The notes beneath the pieces were generated by a model, which saw only the letters and a program-made list of their open reading frames with translations, did not search any database and was not told the origin of the DNA. A stretch of 17,662 nt of DNA from Synura sp. LO234KE (lineage: Eukaryota; Sar; Synurophyceae; Synurales; Mallomonadaceae), in NCBI GenBank assembly GCA_015143735.1, contig VKHC01000135.1, positions 1 through 17,662 of the forward strand, in the 5' to 3' direction. A program made the translations under genes and the position numbers. Shown piece by piece: positions 9,601 to 17,565 of the stretch (positions are counted from its first letter, which is position 1; each line of letters begins with the position of its first letter).

Positions 9601-9730
9601 GTCTCGTACTACACTTTCGGGGAGGAGCGAGGAGGAATTTCTTCTTGCCCTTGTGCGGGCTGGCCTCCATGCCCTTTCCCTGCCTACTTGGTCACGGTAC
9701 TTGCTCTTCGGCAGATAGAGTATAGTCATC
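6640..9730 (+). mobile_element. Decayed retroelement-like region
   Basis: This 3-kb block is strongly pyrimidine-rich on the plus strand and carries a succession of plus-strand frames, each broken by shifts. The cleanest open frame is 6676-7038 (fragments include RAGTFRISLCVLR and NPELDVRDLDIYFPDR). It passes to another frame at about 7040-7367 (LSLNYWVWSDLYTEFLLL), then 7387-7605, then 7752-7930, with further readable pieces near 9410-9720. At 7986-8130 there is an RNase H1-type hybrid-binding domain, and near 8280-8356 a probable RNase H tail. I found no reverse transcriptase or integrase motif and no flanking long terminal repeats. The class is therefore open: a gag-like or pol-like remnant of a retroelement is my reading. 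It is clearly not a functional gene. Confidence 0.5.
7947..8356 (+). pseudogene. RNase H1 N-terminal (hybrid-binding) domain plus RNase H tail, broken
   Basis: Frame 7947-8168 encodes a well-preserved hybrid-binding domain (the Cauli_VI / RNase H1 N-terminal fold that grips RNA:DNA hybrids). Visible pieces are VFYAVRLGHFPGTYTSW, then HAVIKRFSSW and KAEAYLWP, matching the family order FYAVRxGxxPGxYxSW...KxF...AExxL. The frame stops at TGA 8166. A different frame ending at the TAG at 8354-8356 carries FWTQGHTNADNPLAKGNAEG, which resembles the last RNase H segment (W..GH....GN..AD..A). Only about 60-70 residues separate the two, too few for a whole RNase H domain, so the core is deleted or scrambled. 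The domain occurs in cellular RNase H1 and in many retroelements and pararetroviral proteins. The surrounding broken frames favour a retroelement. Confidence 0.7.
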
Positions 9731-10149
9731 TAACTTATTATTCAACATCATCATGTTGGTTTGTTTCGCCCTCTATCATTCTACCATTCTCGACGTAAAT
9801 AACTACGCTACTATTTCTTTCGGCAACAACTGGAAAATAACTTCTGGATTTTCGAGTTGAATACTTAGGTGTATTTTAGTCGACATGTTTAGTATAATCG
9901 CCCGTAAGCGCATGGTTGGAGCTCGTTAGTGGCCAGGTAGTCGCGTGCTGGTGTTGTATCTCTTCGTATGTACCACTTATCGTCTCGTCTGGACAACAAG
10001 AACTACATCCTTTTTTCTGCATGAGATACGAACCAAGCGATTCTCGCCAAGTTATCGACCTAATTTTTTCACGTAAAGAATTCATCAGTATATCAATCAG
10101 ATCAAAATTCATGGCCATAAGCCGACGGAGATAACAAAGTAGGTTCTGA

Positions 10150-11598
10150 TTAATTCAATTTTGTTCTCTTGTTCACATTTAAGGTACAGCTAAAATCATC
10201 CTTAGAATCGATCCATTCACGCTCATTTATTATATTTTGAGGGTTGGAGGTGTAAGCGACATCTTCCTGGCTGGCTTGTTCTGCGTGTACCCAACCAACG
10301 GAACCTTCTAGTTGTAAAGGGAAAGCGCTACCGGCGTTTTCCATCTCATATTCGGACCGCAGCTTCTCAATCCTTCTACAATCCTCCTCATTAAGGTGGT
10401 GAAAGGGGCATGGCATTGCTTCGAGTGAAATAGTTTGGAGATCCGCGGGATGTTTGAATCGCAGTGAGAGGGCATGCAGCCTCAACGACGTCGAAGAGTC
10501 GCGGGATGCGAGGTCACCGTAGAATGCGTCCCCAAGGATCGGATAGCCTGCGTGAGCGAGGTGAATGCGCAGTTGATGCGTCCTGCCTGTTTTTGGCATC
10601 AGATAGACAAGTGAGGTGACACTGTCCACGGGTGGCGACGGCTGCAGAGGACTTCCAATATTTGGTTGATTGACTCGATTCTCCGGTCTTATGTACTTTA
10701 ACAAGTGAACAATTGTCTCGCAAGGCTTCCCATCCAGTTCGTCAACAACCTGGTACCATATTCAGAATTGACGGTCGTACGGAAAATTGTCTGTGGCAGA
10801 GTTGTTTTAGTAGGTTGATACTTACTAACCTGAAGCGGGCGGTTAATGTAATCCGGACGGATAGGATATGTCAGTACCCCGATATCAGCTGGAATCTCTC
10901 CCATAACTTCGGCCACATAAACTTTGGTAACCTAGCTAGGGTCAAGACAAAGAAGCGCTGACTAAATATTACAATTTTGTAAACAACTTATGTATAAGAA
11001 CCTCACGACTTTTAAACTGGCGACAAAGCTCTGAGCATGCCAAATCCGTACGTCCAAATAACAGTACCCCAGAGGTGGCACAATCAAGTCGATGAACCTG
11101 GTATATTTTCCCGTGTTTGTGCTCTAAAATTTCTGCAGCACTTTGCATTTTTAGCGGTAATTTTTCCAGGGGTACTTTATGATAATGGACATCTGTACTA
11201 GAAATAGCGTCCCAAACTTCTTGCATAATATCATCATCGTTAAGTTTGATTGTCCGGTTCAAAAACCTCATGAACGGTTTCTCCTTTCTAGGTACATTGT
11301 TCATTTTGGCAAGCTTTTCCAAAGAATCTAAGCATTCTTTTGAAGCTTTTTCGCCAACGTATTGAATTGCTTGCCTTATGCTGCTAGTCCACTCCAGATA
11401 CCTTGGGATGCTAACCTTAAGATCTGTTTTTCCAGGAACAGATAGCATATCGGAAGGTTTATTTATTGCAATCAAATGATCATCAAAGTGCAAGTACGAC
11501 TCAATATCACTGATACTAGAATGAACATGTTTTAATTCATAAGGCATCATTTCGCGCGTATACCGTTGCAGTAGAGTTGCACGACAATAAAAAATCAT
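10150..11598 (-). CDS. RluA-family RNA pseudouridine synthase, three exons
   Basis: It converts uridine to pseudouridine in tRNA or rRNA; the target cannot be told from sequence. My model is complement(join(10150..10749, 10830..10931, 11002..11598)), 432 residues, with two phase-0 GT-AG introns of 80 and 70 nt. Splicing restores continuous family sequence: SREV-TKVYVAEVMGE at the first junction and NRPLQ-VVDELDGKPC at the second. Motifs: IAINKPSDMLSVPG (about 43-56), catalytic HRLD (169-172, Asp172) within VHRLDCATSG, then GRTHQLRIH (288-296) and PILGDAFYG (303-311). The resemblance is closest to bacterial RluA. The spacing between the KP motif and HRLD is about 120 residues, far longer than in bacterial RluA. 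The N-terminus (MIFYCRATLLQRYTR) is basic and could target mitochondria. The gene is head to head with the bromodomain gene. Confidence 0.92.
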
Positions 11599-11797
11599 GA
11601 AATAACTGCATTTCGCGAGGCGTATCGTTCATTGTACTCTTCAAAAATATTTTGCTGGGCGAAAAGCTACAACATGGTTGTCTCCCGGTCATCTCACTGG
11701 TCACACTGGTGCAAGCCTAGTATATCCAGTGAAAGTAATCGCCCCGGAAGCCTTCCGAAAGCGTCATATTTTAGCAACGAGTAGTTTGAGTGCTGAA
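11599..11797. promoter_or_regulatory. Probable bidirectional promoter, pseudouridine synthase / bromodomain gene
   Basis: The pseudouridine synthase ATG is at 11598 on the minus strand. The first in-frame ATG of the bromodomain gene is at 11798 on the plus strand, leaving at most 199 bp for both control regions. The bromodomain frame is already open from 11606, so part of this stretch may be 5' coding sequence reached by splicing from elsewhere. No specific element is visible. Confidence 0.45.
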
Positions 11798-14083
11798 ATG
11801 GAGGAACGTATGCAATCGAAAGCTATAGAGGTATCAAAAATTTCTTGGCTAAGAGTTATAGAGAAAGTGCTGTATAAAATTTATTGTCGTCCTTACAGTC
11901 AGGAATTCAGATTACCGATTCATATCTTGCACCCAGATATTGTAGAAGATTACATTCAAATAATATCCGATCCTATTGATCTCGCTTCTATAATTGTTAA
12001 GCTTCGTAGAGGTCACTACTCGTCAATTGAATTAGTAAGAAATGATCTGCAGAGATTATTTATGAATGCAATCACTTTCAATGTGGAGGCGCTCAGCATT
12101 ATTTCTATAAGTAAACATTTACTCTACTATGCAAGCAAGTTATGGGAAGAACTTCTTTTTCAACCATTTATAATGAATAACATAGGAAGTGAGGAGTTCT
12201 TTCAAAATCGATTGCTAACCCGACGTGATATATTTGAATTCGTGATTAATGAGCCATTACTTGTAAAGGAAATGCATGGATTGTATTCTGATATATGCCT
12301 GATCGGGTCCATTCCAAATGAGGTGCTCTCAGCACATCAAAATTTGCTATTGTTGTTGAGACCAAATTCTCTTAAAGAGTCGCATGTCTCCATGCTCAGA
12401 ATTTTTTCTAACATGATTGCAAGCATTTTGACTCTTATCATCAGCTCAATCCAGACATCTTCCTTCCCGCTTCCAGAGAGTACGGAAATAAAATGCACTG
12501 TCCCAATCTTCTTATCAGTGAATCCAGCGTCAGTACTTCCCAATTACAACGGCCCAAAAGATATTGTTAAGTTTTTCTATATATTGCCCAGCGTAGTAAG
12601 GGATTATTTATACGATATTGATGACATAATAGGGGAAGTGCTCCCCTCCATCTTGGAACGCAAGACCAGGGGGATCAATCTCAGCGCGATATGGGCTCGA
12701 CCCCAGAAAATAGTGTGGGCCCTGCCATCCAAATCTCCGTGGTGGCCTGGAATGGTCCTTGCTGGAAATGGTGTCCCGAGAATCCTGGCTGACATAAATT
12801 ACTCTCGTCTACCCGACGATATATCTCGAGATTTAGGGAAGATTCGTCCTCGGTCTCACACGGGTATGAGCGACGCCGTGTTGATCGAGTTTTTCGGCAC
12901 TCATGACTTTGGATGGGTGAGAATGGACAACCTGGAGGAATTTACCGCCGACGGCCAGCTCCCAAGCTCTTTTACCAAGCGAGCGACTGGGTATGGTAAT
13001 TGCAGCGCCGGCTCCGTGAGGGAAGCCATTCAATCGCTCGGGTTATTGAATGCCGCTGACAACATGCCGGATGATCCGCCTCCCTTGTATGAGGACTTGG
13101 AACGTGCCCTGGATGATTTGCAGCAAAATTTGGACGCTAAGCAGGCGTCGAATCCTCCGCTTTCTCATTTGAGTGCCGGTGCGCCGTTGGACCGGTACGG
13201 GTACGACGCAGATGAAGGGCTTCAATCGACCGAACAGACCGCTGTGTCGCGCGGAGGGCCTTCCAATGTGGGCAAAGGAGCTGCAAAGACCAGCGATCAA
13301 AAACGACCGGACTCGCCTTTCGTTGCCTTGGCGAAAGTGTTCTCGAAGGAATTTCCCGCTCACCTGAGTCTAAAGGAAAGAGCGCTGGTGCGCACCCGAT
13401 TGTACTCCTCGTGCCTTTCCTTCGGACCCGTCGGACTCCCGAAGGCCTTGGGAGCAGGTGCATCGTCCTCCTTGCAGTCTGCTCATGGGGCCTTCACTGC
13501 ACCTATCGTGAGCGCGAGTTCGGGGCCAGAGAACCTCCGGAAGAGGTCGCCCTCGTTACTGGAGGAGGATCAAGACGGCGGTTCCATGGCAGGAGAAGGC
13601 GTTCTAACGGCCGGACACGGACTCGCGGGTGCCTTGAATTCATCGCGCGCCTCCTCTCGACCTGCGGCAGATGGCAAGGACAGCTACCTATTCACTGTGG
13701 GGTGCACCTCGTACGGTTGTGGGGAGTCCGTGGTGCACGGCCGTAAGGTAGACCTGCGGGCGAATGTCCTTTACTTGGAGGGGAGGAAGTGTGAACGAAG
13801 GAAGAAAGTTTTGAAGAGTCAGATTGCGCAGTTGCAGAAAGAAATTCAAACGCTTCAGTCTGCCTCTGCGAATCTAGCTCTTGATATGGCATCCAAGAGC
13901 ATGCTGACCGAGCGCAAGATAAACGGCGCTATGGGTGCTACTGTGGCTGTGGACAAGGACAGGCTATTCAAGGCCAAAGTTTCATCGAAACCGCCTCTTC
14001 CGCCCCACTTGGACCTTGACCGTCGGGACGTAAACGCCGCGGTGGACGGCGTGGGCTCCGTTAATAAAACATTTGCTAAATAA
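11678..14083 (+). CDS. Bromodomain and PWWP-domain chromatin protein
   Basis: A predicted nuclear reader of histone marks: bromodomains bind acetyl-lysine, PWWP domains bind methyl-lysine nucleosomes and DNA. The 801-codon open frame begins at a TTG; the first ATG in frame is at 11798, which would give 761 residues and is my preferred start. Numbering from 11678, a divergent bromodomain spans about 57-155, with DYIQIISDPIDLASI (91-105), KLRRGHYSS (108-116) and the acetyl-lysine pocket Asn in NAITFN (130-135). The PWWP domain spans about 345-425, with IVWALPSKSPWWPG (PWWP at 354-357) and IEFFGTHDFGWVR. A long low-complexity Ser/Gly/Ala-rich region follows, then a coiled coil near 700-745 (KVLKSQIAQLQKEIQTLQ). 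I see no PHD finger or catalytic domain. No intron is needed. An ATG at 11674 in another frame with a short first exon is possible. Confidence 0.85.
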   Translation: MSPGHLTGHTGASLVYPVKVIAPEAFRKRHILATSSLSAEMEERMQSKAIEVSKISWLRVIEKVLYKIYCRPYSQEFRLPIHILHPDIVEDYIQIISDPIDLASIIVKLRRGHYSSIELVRNDLQRLFMNAITFNVEALSIISISKHLLYYASKLWEELLFQPFIMNNIGSEEFFQNRLLTRRDIFEFVINEPLLVKEMHGLYSDICLIGSIPNEVLSAHQNLLLLLRPNSLKESHVSMLRIFSNMIASILTLIISSIQTSSFPLPESTEIKCTVPIFLSVNPASVLPNYNGPKDIVKFFYILPSVVRDYLYDIDDIIGEVLPSILERKTRGINLSAIWARPQKIVWALPSKSPWWPGMVLAGNGVPRILADINYSRLPDDISRDLGKIRPRSHTGMSDAVLIEFFGTHDFGWVRMDNLEEFTADGQLPSSFTKRATGYGNCSAGSVREAIQSLGLLNAADNMPDDPPPLYEDLERALDDLQQNLDAKQASNPPLSHLSAGAPLDRYGYDADEGLQSTEQTAVSRGGPSNVGKGAAKTSDQKRPDSPFVALAKVFSKEFPAHLSLKERALVRTRLYSSCLSFGPVGLPKALGAGASSSLQSAHGAFTAPIVSASSGPENLRKRSPSLLEEDQDGGSMAGEGVLTAGHGLAGALNSSRASSRPAADGKDSYLFTVGCTSYGCGESVVHGRKVDLRANVLYLEGRKCERRKKVLKSQIAQLQKEIQTLQSASANLALDMASKSMLTERKINGAMGATVAVDKDRLFKAKVSSKPPLPPHLDLDRRDVNAAVDGVGSVNKTFAK

Positions 14084-14197
14084 AATAAGTTCATGAACCT
14101 TTTGGTCTCCGGAAAATCTGACATCTTTATTATTACGTGTAGGCAAAGGCAGGGACCACGCAAAATGTCTTCTAATGAAGAGCACCCCATGTTCTTG

Positions 14198-14450
14198 CTG
14201 GCAAACCCCGTAACCAAGTGGGGTAGCGTGAGGAAGCCTCCGCCCGAGAGCGTGGGAAAGGCCCCCCCCGGCGGGGATGGTTAGTACGCAACTACGTCCC
14301 CAACAACTAGGTTTCCCGAAAATCGTATAGTTAGATTAAGTAGTTGAGGACTGAAAGAAAAGACAGACCAAAATGAGAGGTAACCCCGCATCACCACCTA
14401 AACTAAAAACTCTCCAGGAACCAACTGGCAAGTCCCGTGACCAAGTGGAG
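14198..14450. repeat. Diverged direct repeat, two copies 227 bp apart
   Basis: CTGGCAAACCCCGTAACCAAGTGG at 14198 recurs as CTGGCAAGTCCCGTGACCAAGTGG at 14425 with three mismatches. Downstream of each copy lies a related word: TCCCCAACAACTAGGT near 14298 and TCCCCAACTAGGT near 14472. The duplication therefore probably covered a longer unit that has since diverged. Confidence 0.65.
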
Positions 14451-14703
14451 AGAGCCGAGTGAATGCACTCGGTCCCCAACTAGGTAGTAAAAGTGATCGC
14501 GCGTACGCACCACACCCGGGGGAAGATCCTCCTGCCCTACAAAGTGAGGTAATGACATTGTAGCGTAGCGGCAGGGTAGCGCTACTAACGCCAGTAGTGT
14601 CAGCAAGGGTGCTATCTGTAGCACAGTGGAACAATTGGATTGCATGGCGCGAAAAGGCAGACTACCACCCAATTGGGAGGGGCCCGGCGGGAGTAATAGG
14701 GTG

Positions 14704-14822
14704 GTATATGGGTCGATGGGAAGGGCGCAAAAGAGATGGGGTAGTGTATGGAGCGATGGGAGGAGCGCGTGATGAATTGGCGGTGTATGACCTAGACCGG
14801 AAAGGCAGTAATGAGGACATGC
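14704..14822. repeat. Degenerate ~40-bp tandem repeat, about three copies
   Basis: GTATATGGGTCGATGGGAAG at 14704 and GTGTATGGAGCGATGGGAGG at 14744 are clear copies; a weaker third begins GTGTATGACC at 14783. The periods are 40 and 39 bp. One open plus-strand frame (14597-14860) crosses it, but I have no reason to think that frame is expressed. Confidence 0.6.
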
Positions 14823-14880
14823 ATCTTAGCCAAAAGCTACCTACTAACACATCAAACTGAGCGGCAATGGACAGTGTAAA

Positions 14881-14916
14881 AGGAGGCAGCACCACACTCT
14901 CTGGGGGCTGCCTCCT
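14881..14916. repeat. Perfect 10-bp stem-loop
   Basis: AGGAGGCAGC at 14881-14890 pairs exactly with GCTGCCTCCT at 14907-14916 across a 16-nt loop. The stem is GC-rich and would be stable in RNA. No gene ends nearby, so a terminator role is unsupported. Confidence 0.75.
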
Positions 14917-15805
14917 GGGCTTCGTAGATCCTCGGCCCACTCCGCCGCAACAACCGTGGCTATGGACTATTGCACGGGCGAATGCGTGAAGTAGGGAGAA
15001 TCCACCTAAAGGCGGCCCCAACTCAGGGACAGGACTAGTGATCGATTGAGTGCTCCCGGTGAAGTAGGGTTGGAGAGTGAGTGGGGGCTCTAGGGAGGGA
15101 TGAATAGGGATGGACTCCCCAGCGTCACCCCACGCCTTCTCCAAATCTGTTAAATGGGCATCCTAGAGAGGATTGAAGTTGGAGCCCCAAGGATACGGTT
15201 CCCCCATGATCACGAAAGGGCATTCGAGTATGTCCGATTGGGTGGAGGAGAAACAGTCCAGGAGACCTCGCGAACTTTCCATTGGGACTTCGGCTATGGC
15301 TTGAAGGCGAGAAAGCTATAGGACAGAGGCAGAAAGACATGGAAGGGCTTGCTGGACTGGACCTAGAAGTGTTGGGAGACATACTCGAATCTCCTTACTG
15401 AGCCACTCCTCTTGGTGCGCGCGGAGTGTCGCCTCCACATGAAAAATAAAACTGCATCTCCAGCATCCTGCAACATGAAAGACTTTCTCATACAGCCTCA
15501 AATTGTTGCAAAGAACCTGGTGGAGTTACTCGATGGACCTGCAGAAAACCAAATATTTTCTAAAATTAGAGCTCCACACAAACTCCAAAATAGTCTGGCA
15601 TAGTTGATCAAGGGAGAGATTAGAATTACAGAATTCCTCTTCAGGACTCCCAAATTCTGCTAGATGAGCGCTCTCCATTTATTTGTCTGTATTCGGCGGA
15701 GGCTGATAGAATTTGCCGCTGAAATGTTGTGAACGCCCAAAAATTCTAACGAGGTAAAAATTGGCGAATTAAGTATTGATGAGTTGGCACCAAAGCGGAT
15801 TTGCG

Positions 15806-15856
15806 AAGAATTTAGGTCCGGAGTAAGATAAACATGCGTTCCAAACCTAAATTCTT
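15806..15856. repeat. Perfect 12-bp inverted repeat
   Basis: AAGAATTTAGGT at 15806-15817 is the exact reverse complement of ACCTAAATTCTT at 15845-15856, separated by 27 nt. It could be a hairpin, a binding site, or the ends of a very short non-autonomous element. The repeat pair starting near 16010 lies 150 bp downstream. Confidence 0.75.
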
Positions 15857-16009
15857 AGTTGGAGGTCTGGACTACTTTCGCAAGGAATACTCTTGGATTC
15901 CTTTCTCTTTGACGCTCACTATCTTAAATAGGCTGGAGAATCCAGTTTTGCTGTTTGCGATGTTCCATTTCGCTAAAAGCCGGGAGCAGTGTCGCCTGCG
16001 CTTTTGAAG

Positions 16010-16135
16010 GCTTTGATAACTTGGACCTAGAGGCCTTTAGGCAAATTCTGAACCAAAACAACTCAGAAGCCAAGTAGTAAAATACTAGATATGTTTAGGC
16101 ACTGTCGCACAAAAAGCGTTTTTAAAACTATTAAC
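16010..16135 (+). repeat. Diverged dispersed repeat, copy 1
   Basis: This stretch matches 17440-17565 in the same orientation with substitutions and small gaps. Shared blocks in order are GAGGCCTTTA, CAGAAGCCAAG, the ATGTTTAGGCACTGTCG / TTGTTTTGGTACTGTCG pair, and TTAAAACTAT. A short open frame (16091-16351, MFRHCRTKSVFK...) begins inside it, but I do not recognise that protein. Confidence 0.6.
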
Positions 16136-16369
16136 GAACCTTTTGGTCGAAGCTATCATCCTGGAGTTGCTATATCGATGATGCTAGTGTCAGCCATATG
16201 TTTTCCTCAGCGTGCATATCCAGTAGAACAATATCCTCCTCCTCGTCACACTTTTTTTCAAACTAGCGGTTTTCCCCAACATCTTCCAATTACAAAACGT
16301 TATTACAAAGTAGGACGAAAATTTCAGACCCAGAAAATCATGACAACATGATTTGGTGAGGAACCGCTG

Positions 16370-16640
16370 CCTGTGATGGAACCACTCCCTATGATGTACC
16401 TAGTCAGGCTGGCCTCCCGGAGATCCTGTGTTAGTACGCCTCCATGTTCCCTCAGAGGTGATTGGGGACACGACGACCCACCTCAAAAATGCAATCATGG
16501 TGAAATAAAAAATTGAACAAAAATGAAGTAAGCTGAAAAGGCAGCGCGCAGGAGATACGCACAAGGGAACACTATGAGGAATTTACTATACTAACTCTTG
16601 CGCCCAAAGCGTCTGACATTCCACAAAATACTACATCTAG
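16370..16640. other. Non-coding stretch, nothing assigned
   Basis: No open frame or repeat worth naming was seen between the end of the 16091-16351 frame and the gag/protease-like traces that begin near 16648. Confidence 0.4.
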
Positions 16641-16647
16641 ACAAGTA

Positions 16648-17184
16648 ATGGCAAGAAGAACCCCTGACAACAAGCATAAGATAGCATCATCGACGTCCGG
16701 GGGCATTCCAGCCATGACCACATTACAGTCGGACAATGAAGTGGTGTCATGGAGTCAGGCGGAGCCATCTCATCCTCTTCAACATTTCAGCAGAGCGCAA
16801 CGGCCAAAGTTGACACATCGGTGTGGTGGTTGGTAGAAGACCGATCCATCACGTCTATGACGTCCTCCATGGTCAGAAAAGAATATGGTAGTGGCCTTAT
16901 CTTGGGCGAGATAGAAATGGACCAGCCAGTCACTCGCGTACTGCTTGGGGTCCAAGGCGATCTGGTCAAGACGATAGTGCAGGTGCTCGACAGAGGAAGC
17001 AGCATGGCCCGGAGGTTGGAAGAGAAATATATGTAAGGATCGGTGTAGCGTACTGGTGTGGGAAGCACTTGGCATTCCTATGGTGGACCGCTACAGTGCA
17101 AATTTAGTATTGTTGAAATGTCTTCTATCCGATTGCTGGCGAGAGATCGAAAATATAGCTTACAATCACAAAATCTATATATAG
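16648..17184 (+). pseudogene. Possible retroelement fragment with retropepsin-like motif
   Basis: Three frames follow each other. The first, from 16648, starts MARRTPDNKHKIASS. The second, 16749-17036, ends with VQVLDRGSSMARR. The third, about 17020-17184, reads KDRCSVLVWEALGIPMVDRY. The series ...VLDxGSS... followed some 25 residues later by ...EALGIP... resembles the active-site strand and the helix preceding LG-P in retroviral-type aspartic proteases of LTR elements. The expected D-T/S-G triad would be D-R-G here (Asp codon at 16989), so it would be inactive. Frameshifts are needed near 16750 and 17030. A gag-protease fragment is my best reading, but the similarity is by eye and short. Confidence 0.3.
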
Positions 17185-17232
17185 TTGCATCTAACAGCTA
17201 CCTAAATCCTCAAAAATGATCGTCATCAAGAA

Positions 17233-17270
17233 ATTGAACCTCAAGTTCAATTCGAACTTCAAGTTGAACT
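17233..17270. repeat. Clustered GTTCAA/TTGAAC inverted repeats
   Basis: ATTGAAC-CTCAA-GTTCAAT is a perfect 7-bp hairpin. It overlaps AAGTTC-AATTC-GAACTT and then a further AAGTTGAACT. Alternating orientations of the hexamer TTGAAC within about 40 bp allow several mutually exclusive foldbacks. This may be a multi-site operator-like cluster or repeat debris. Confidence 0.6.
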
Positions 17271-17439
17271 CTTCAACGTTAGTCTTTAAGTAGAATCTTT
17301 GAACTCCATTTCAAACATCATAAGAGCACCTTCCTACTGTTTTCCACAATTTGGACGGACTAACAAATAGGAAAAAGTTGCCATTCTTTTACAACCACAA
17401 TATAAAGTGCATTTCGTATTACGTCCAAGATTCTCTTTG

Positions 17440-17565
17440 TAAAACTGTAACTTCGAGGCCTTTATGAATTCTGAGGCAAAACTAATCAGAAGCCAAGAGG
17501 TACAATAGTTAGATTGTTTGTTTTGGTACTGTCGTAGAACGAAAGAACACGCGCTTAAAACTATG
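17440..17565 (+). repeat. Diverged dispersed repeat, copy 2
   Basis: This is the partner of 16010-16135, in the same orientation and about 1.43 kb away. The retropepsin-like fragment lies between the two copies. If they are degraded terminal repeats of one element they would enclose it, but divergence and length (about 120 bp) make that only a suggestion. Confidence 0.6.

Larger units (their letters stand above)
14084..15990. other. Repeat-rich intergenic stretch, no supported gene
   Basis: After the bromodomain gene stop there is no frame I can assign. Frames on both strands between 14400 and 15500 are short and low in complexity. The stretch contains a dispersed 25-bp repeat (14198 and 14425), a degenerate 40-bp tandem repeat (14704-14822), a perfect 10-bp hairpin (14881-14916) and a 12-bp inverted repeat (15806-15856), each listed separately. 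Confidence 0.55.

Noticed and set aside
9342-9798. Two plus-strand frames of 108-127 codons
   Set aside because: They overlap each other and a third readable frame in pyrimidine-rich sequence; no motif decides between them, so they are covered only by the mobile-element entry.
13043-13892. Multiple frames antisense to or overlapping the bromodomain gene
   Set aside because: High GC lowers stop frequency here; the sense frame has continuous domains and a coiled coil, and the others show nothing recognisable.
14597-14860. 87-codon plus-strand frame with Met/Gly/Arg-rich sequence
   Set aside because: Most of it is the 40-bp tandem repeat translated; nothing else supports a gene.
16779-17075. 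Minus-strand frames of 93-98 codons
   Set aside because: They are antisense to the protease-like fragment and show no motif on their own strand.
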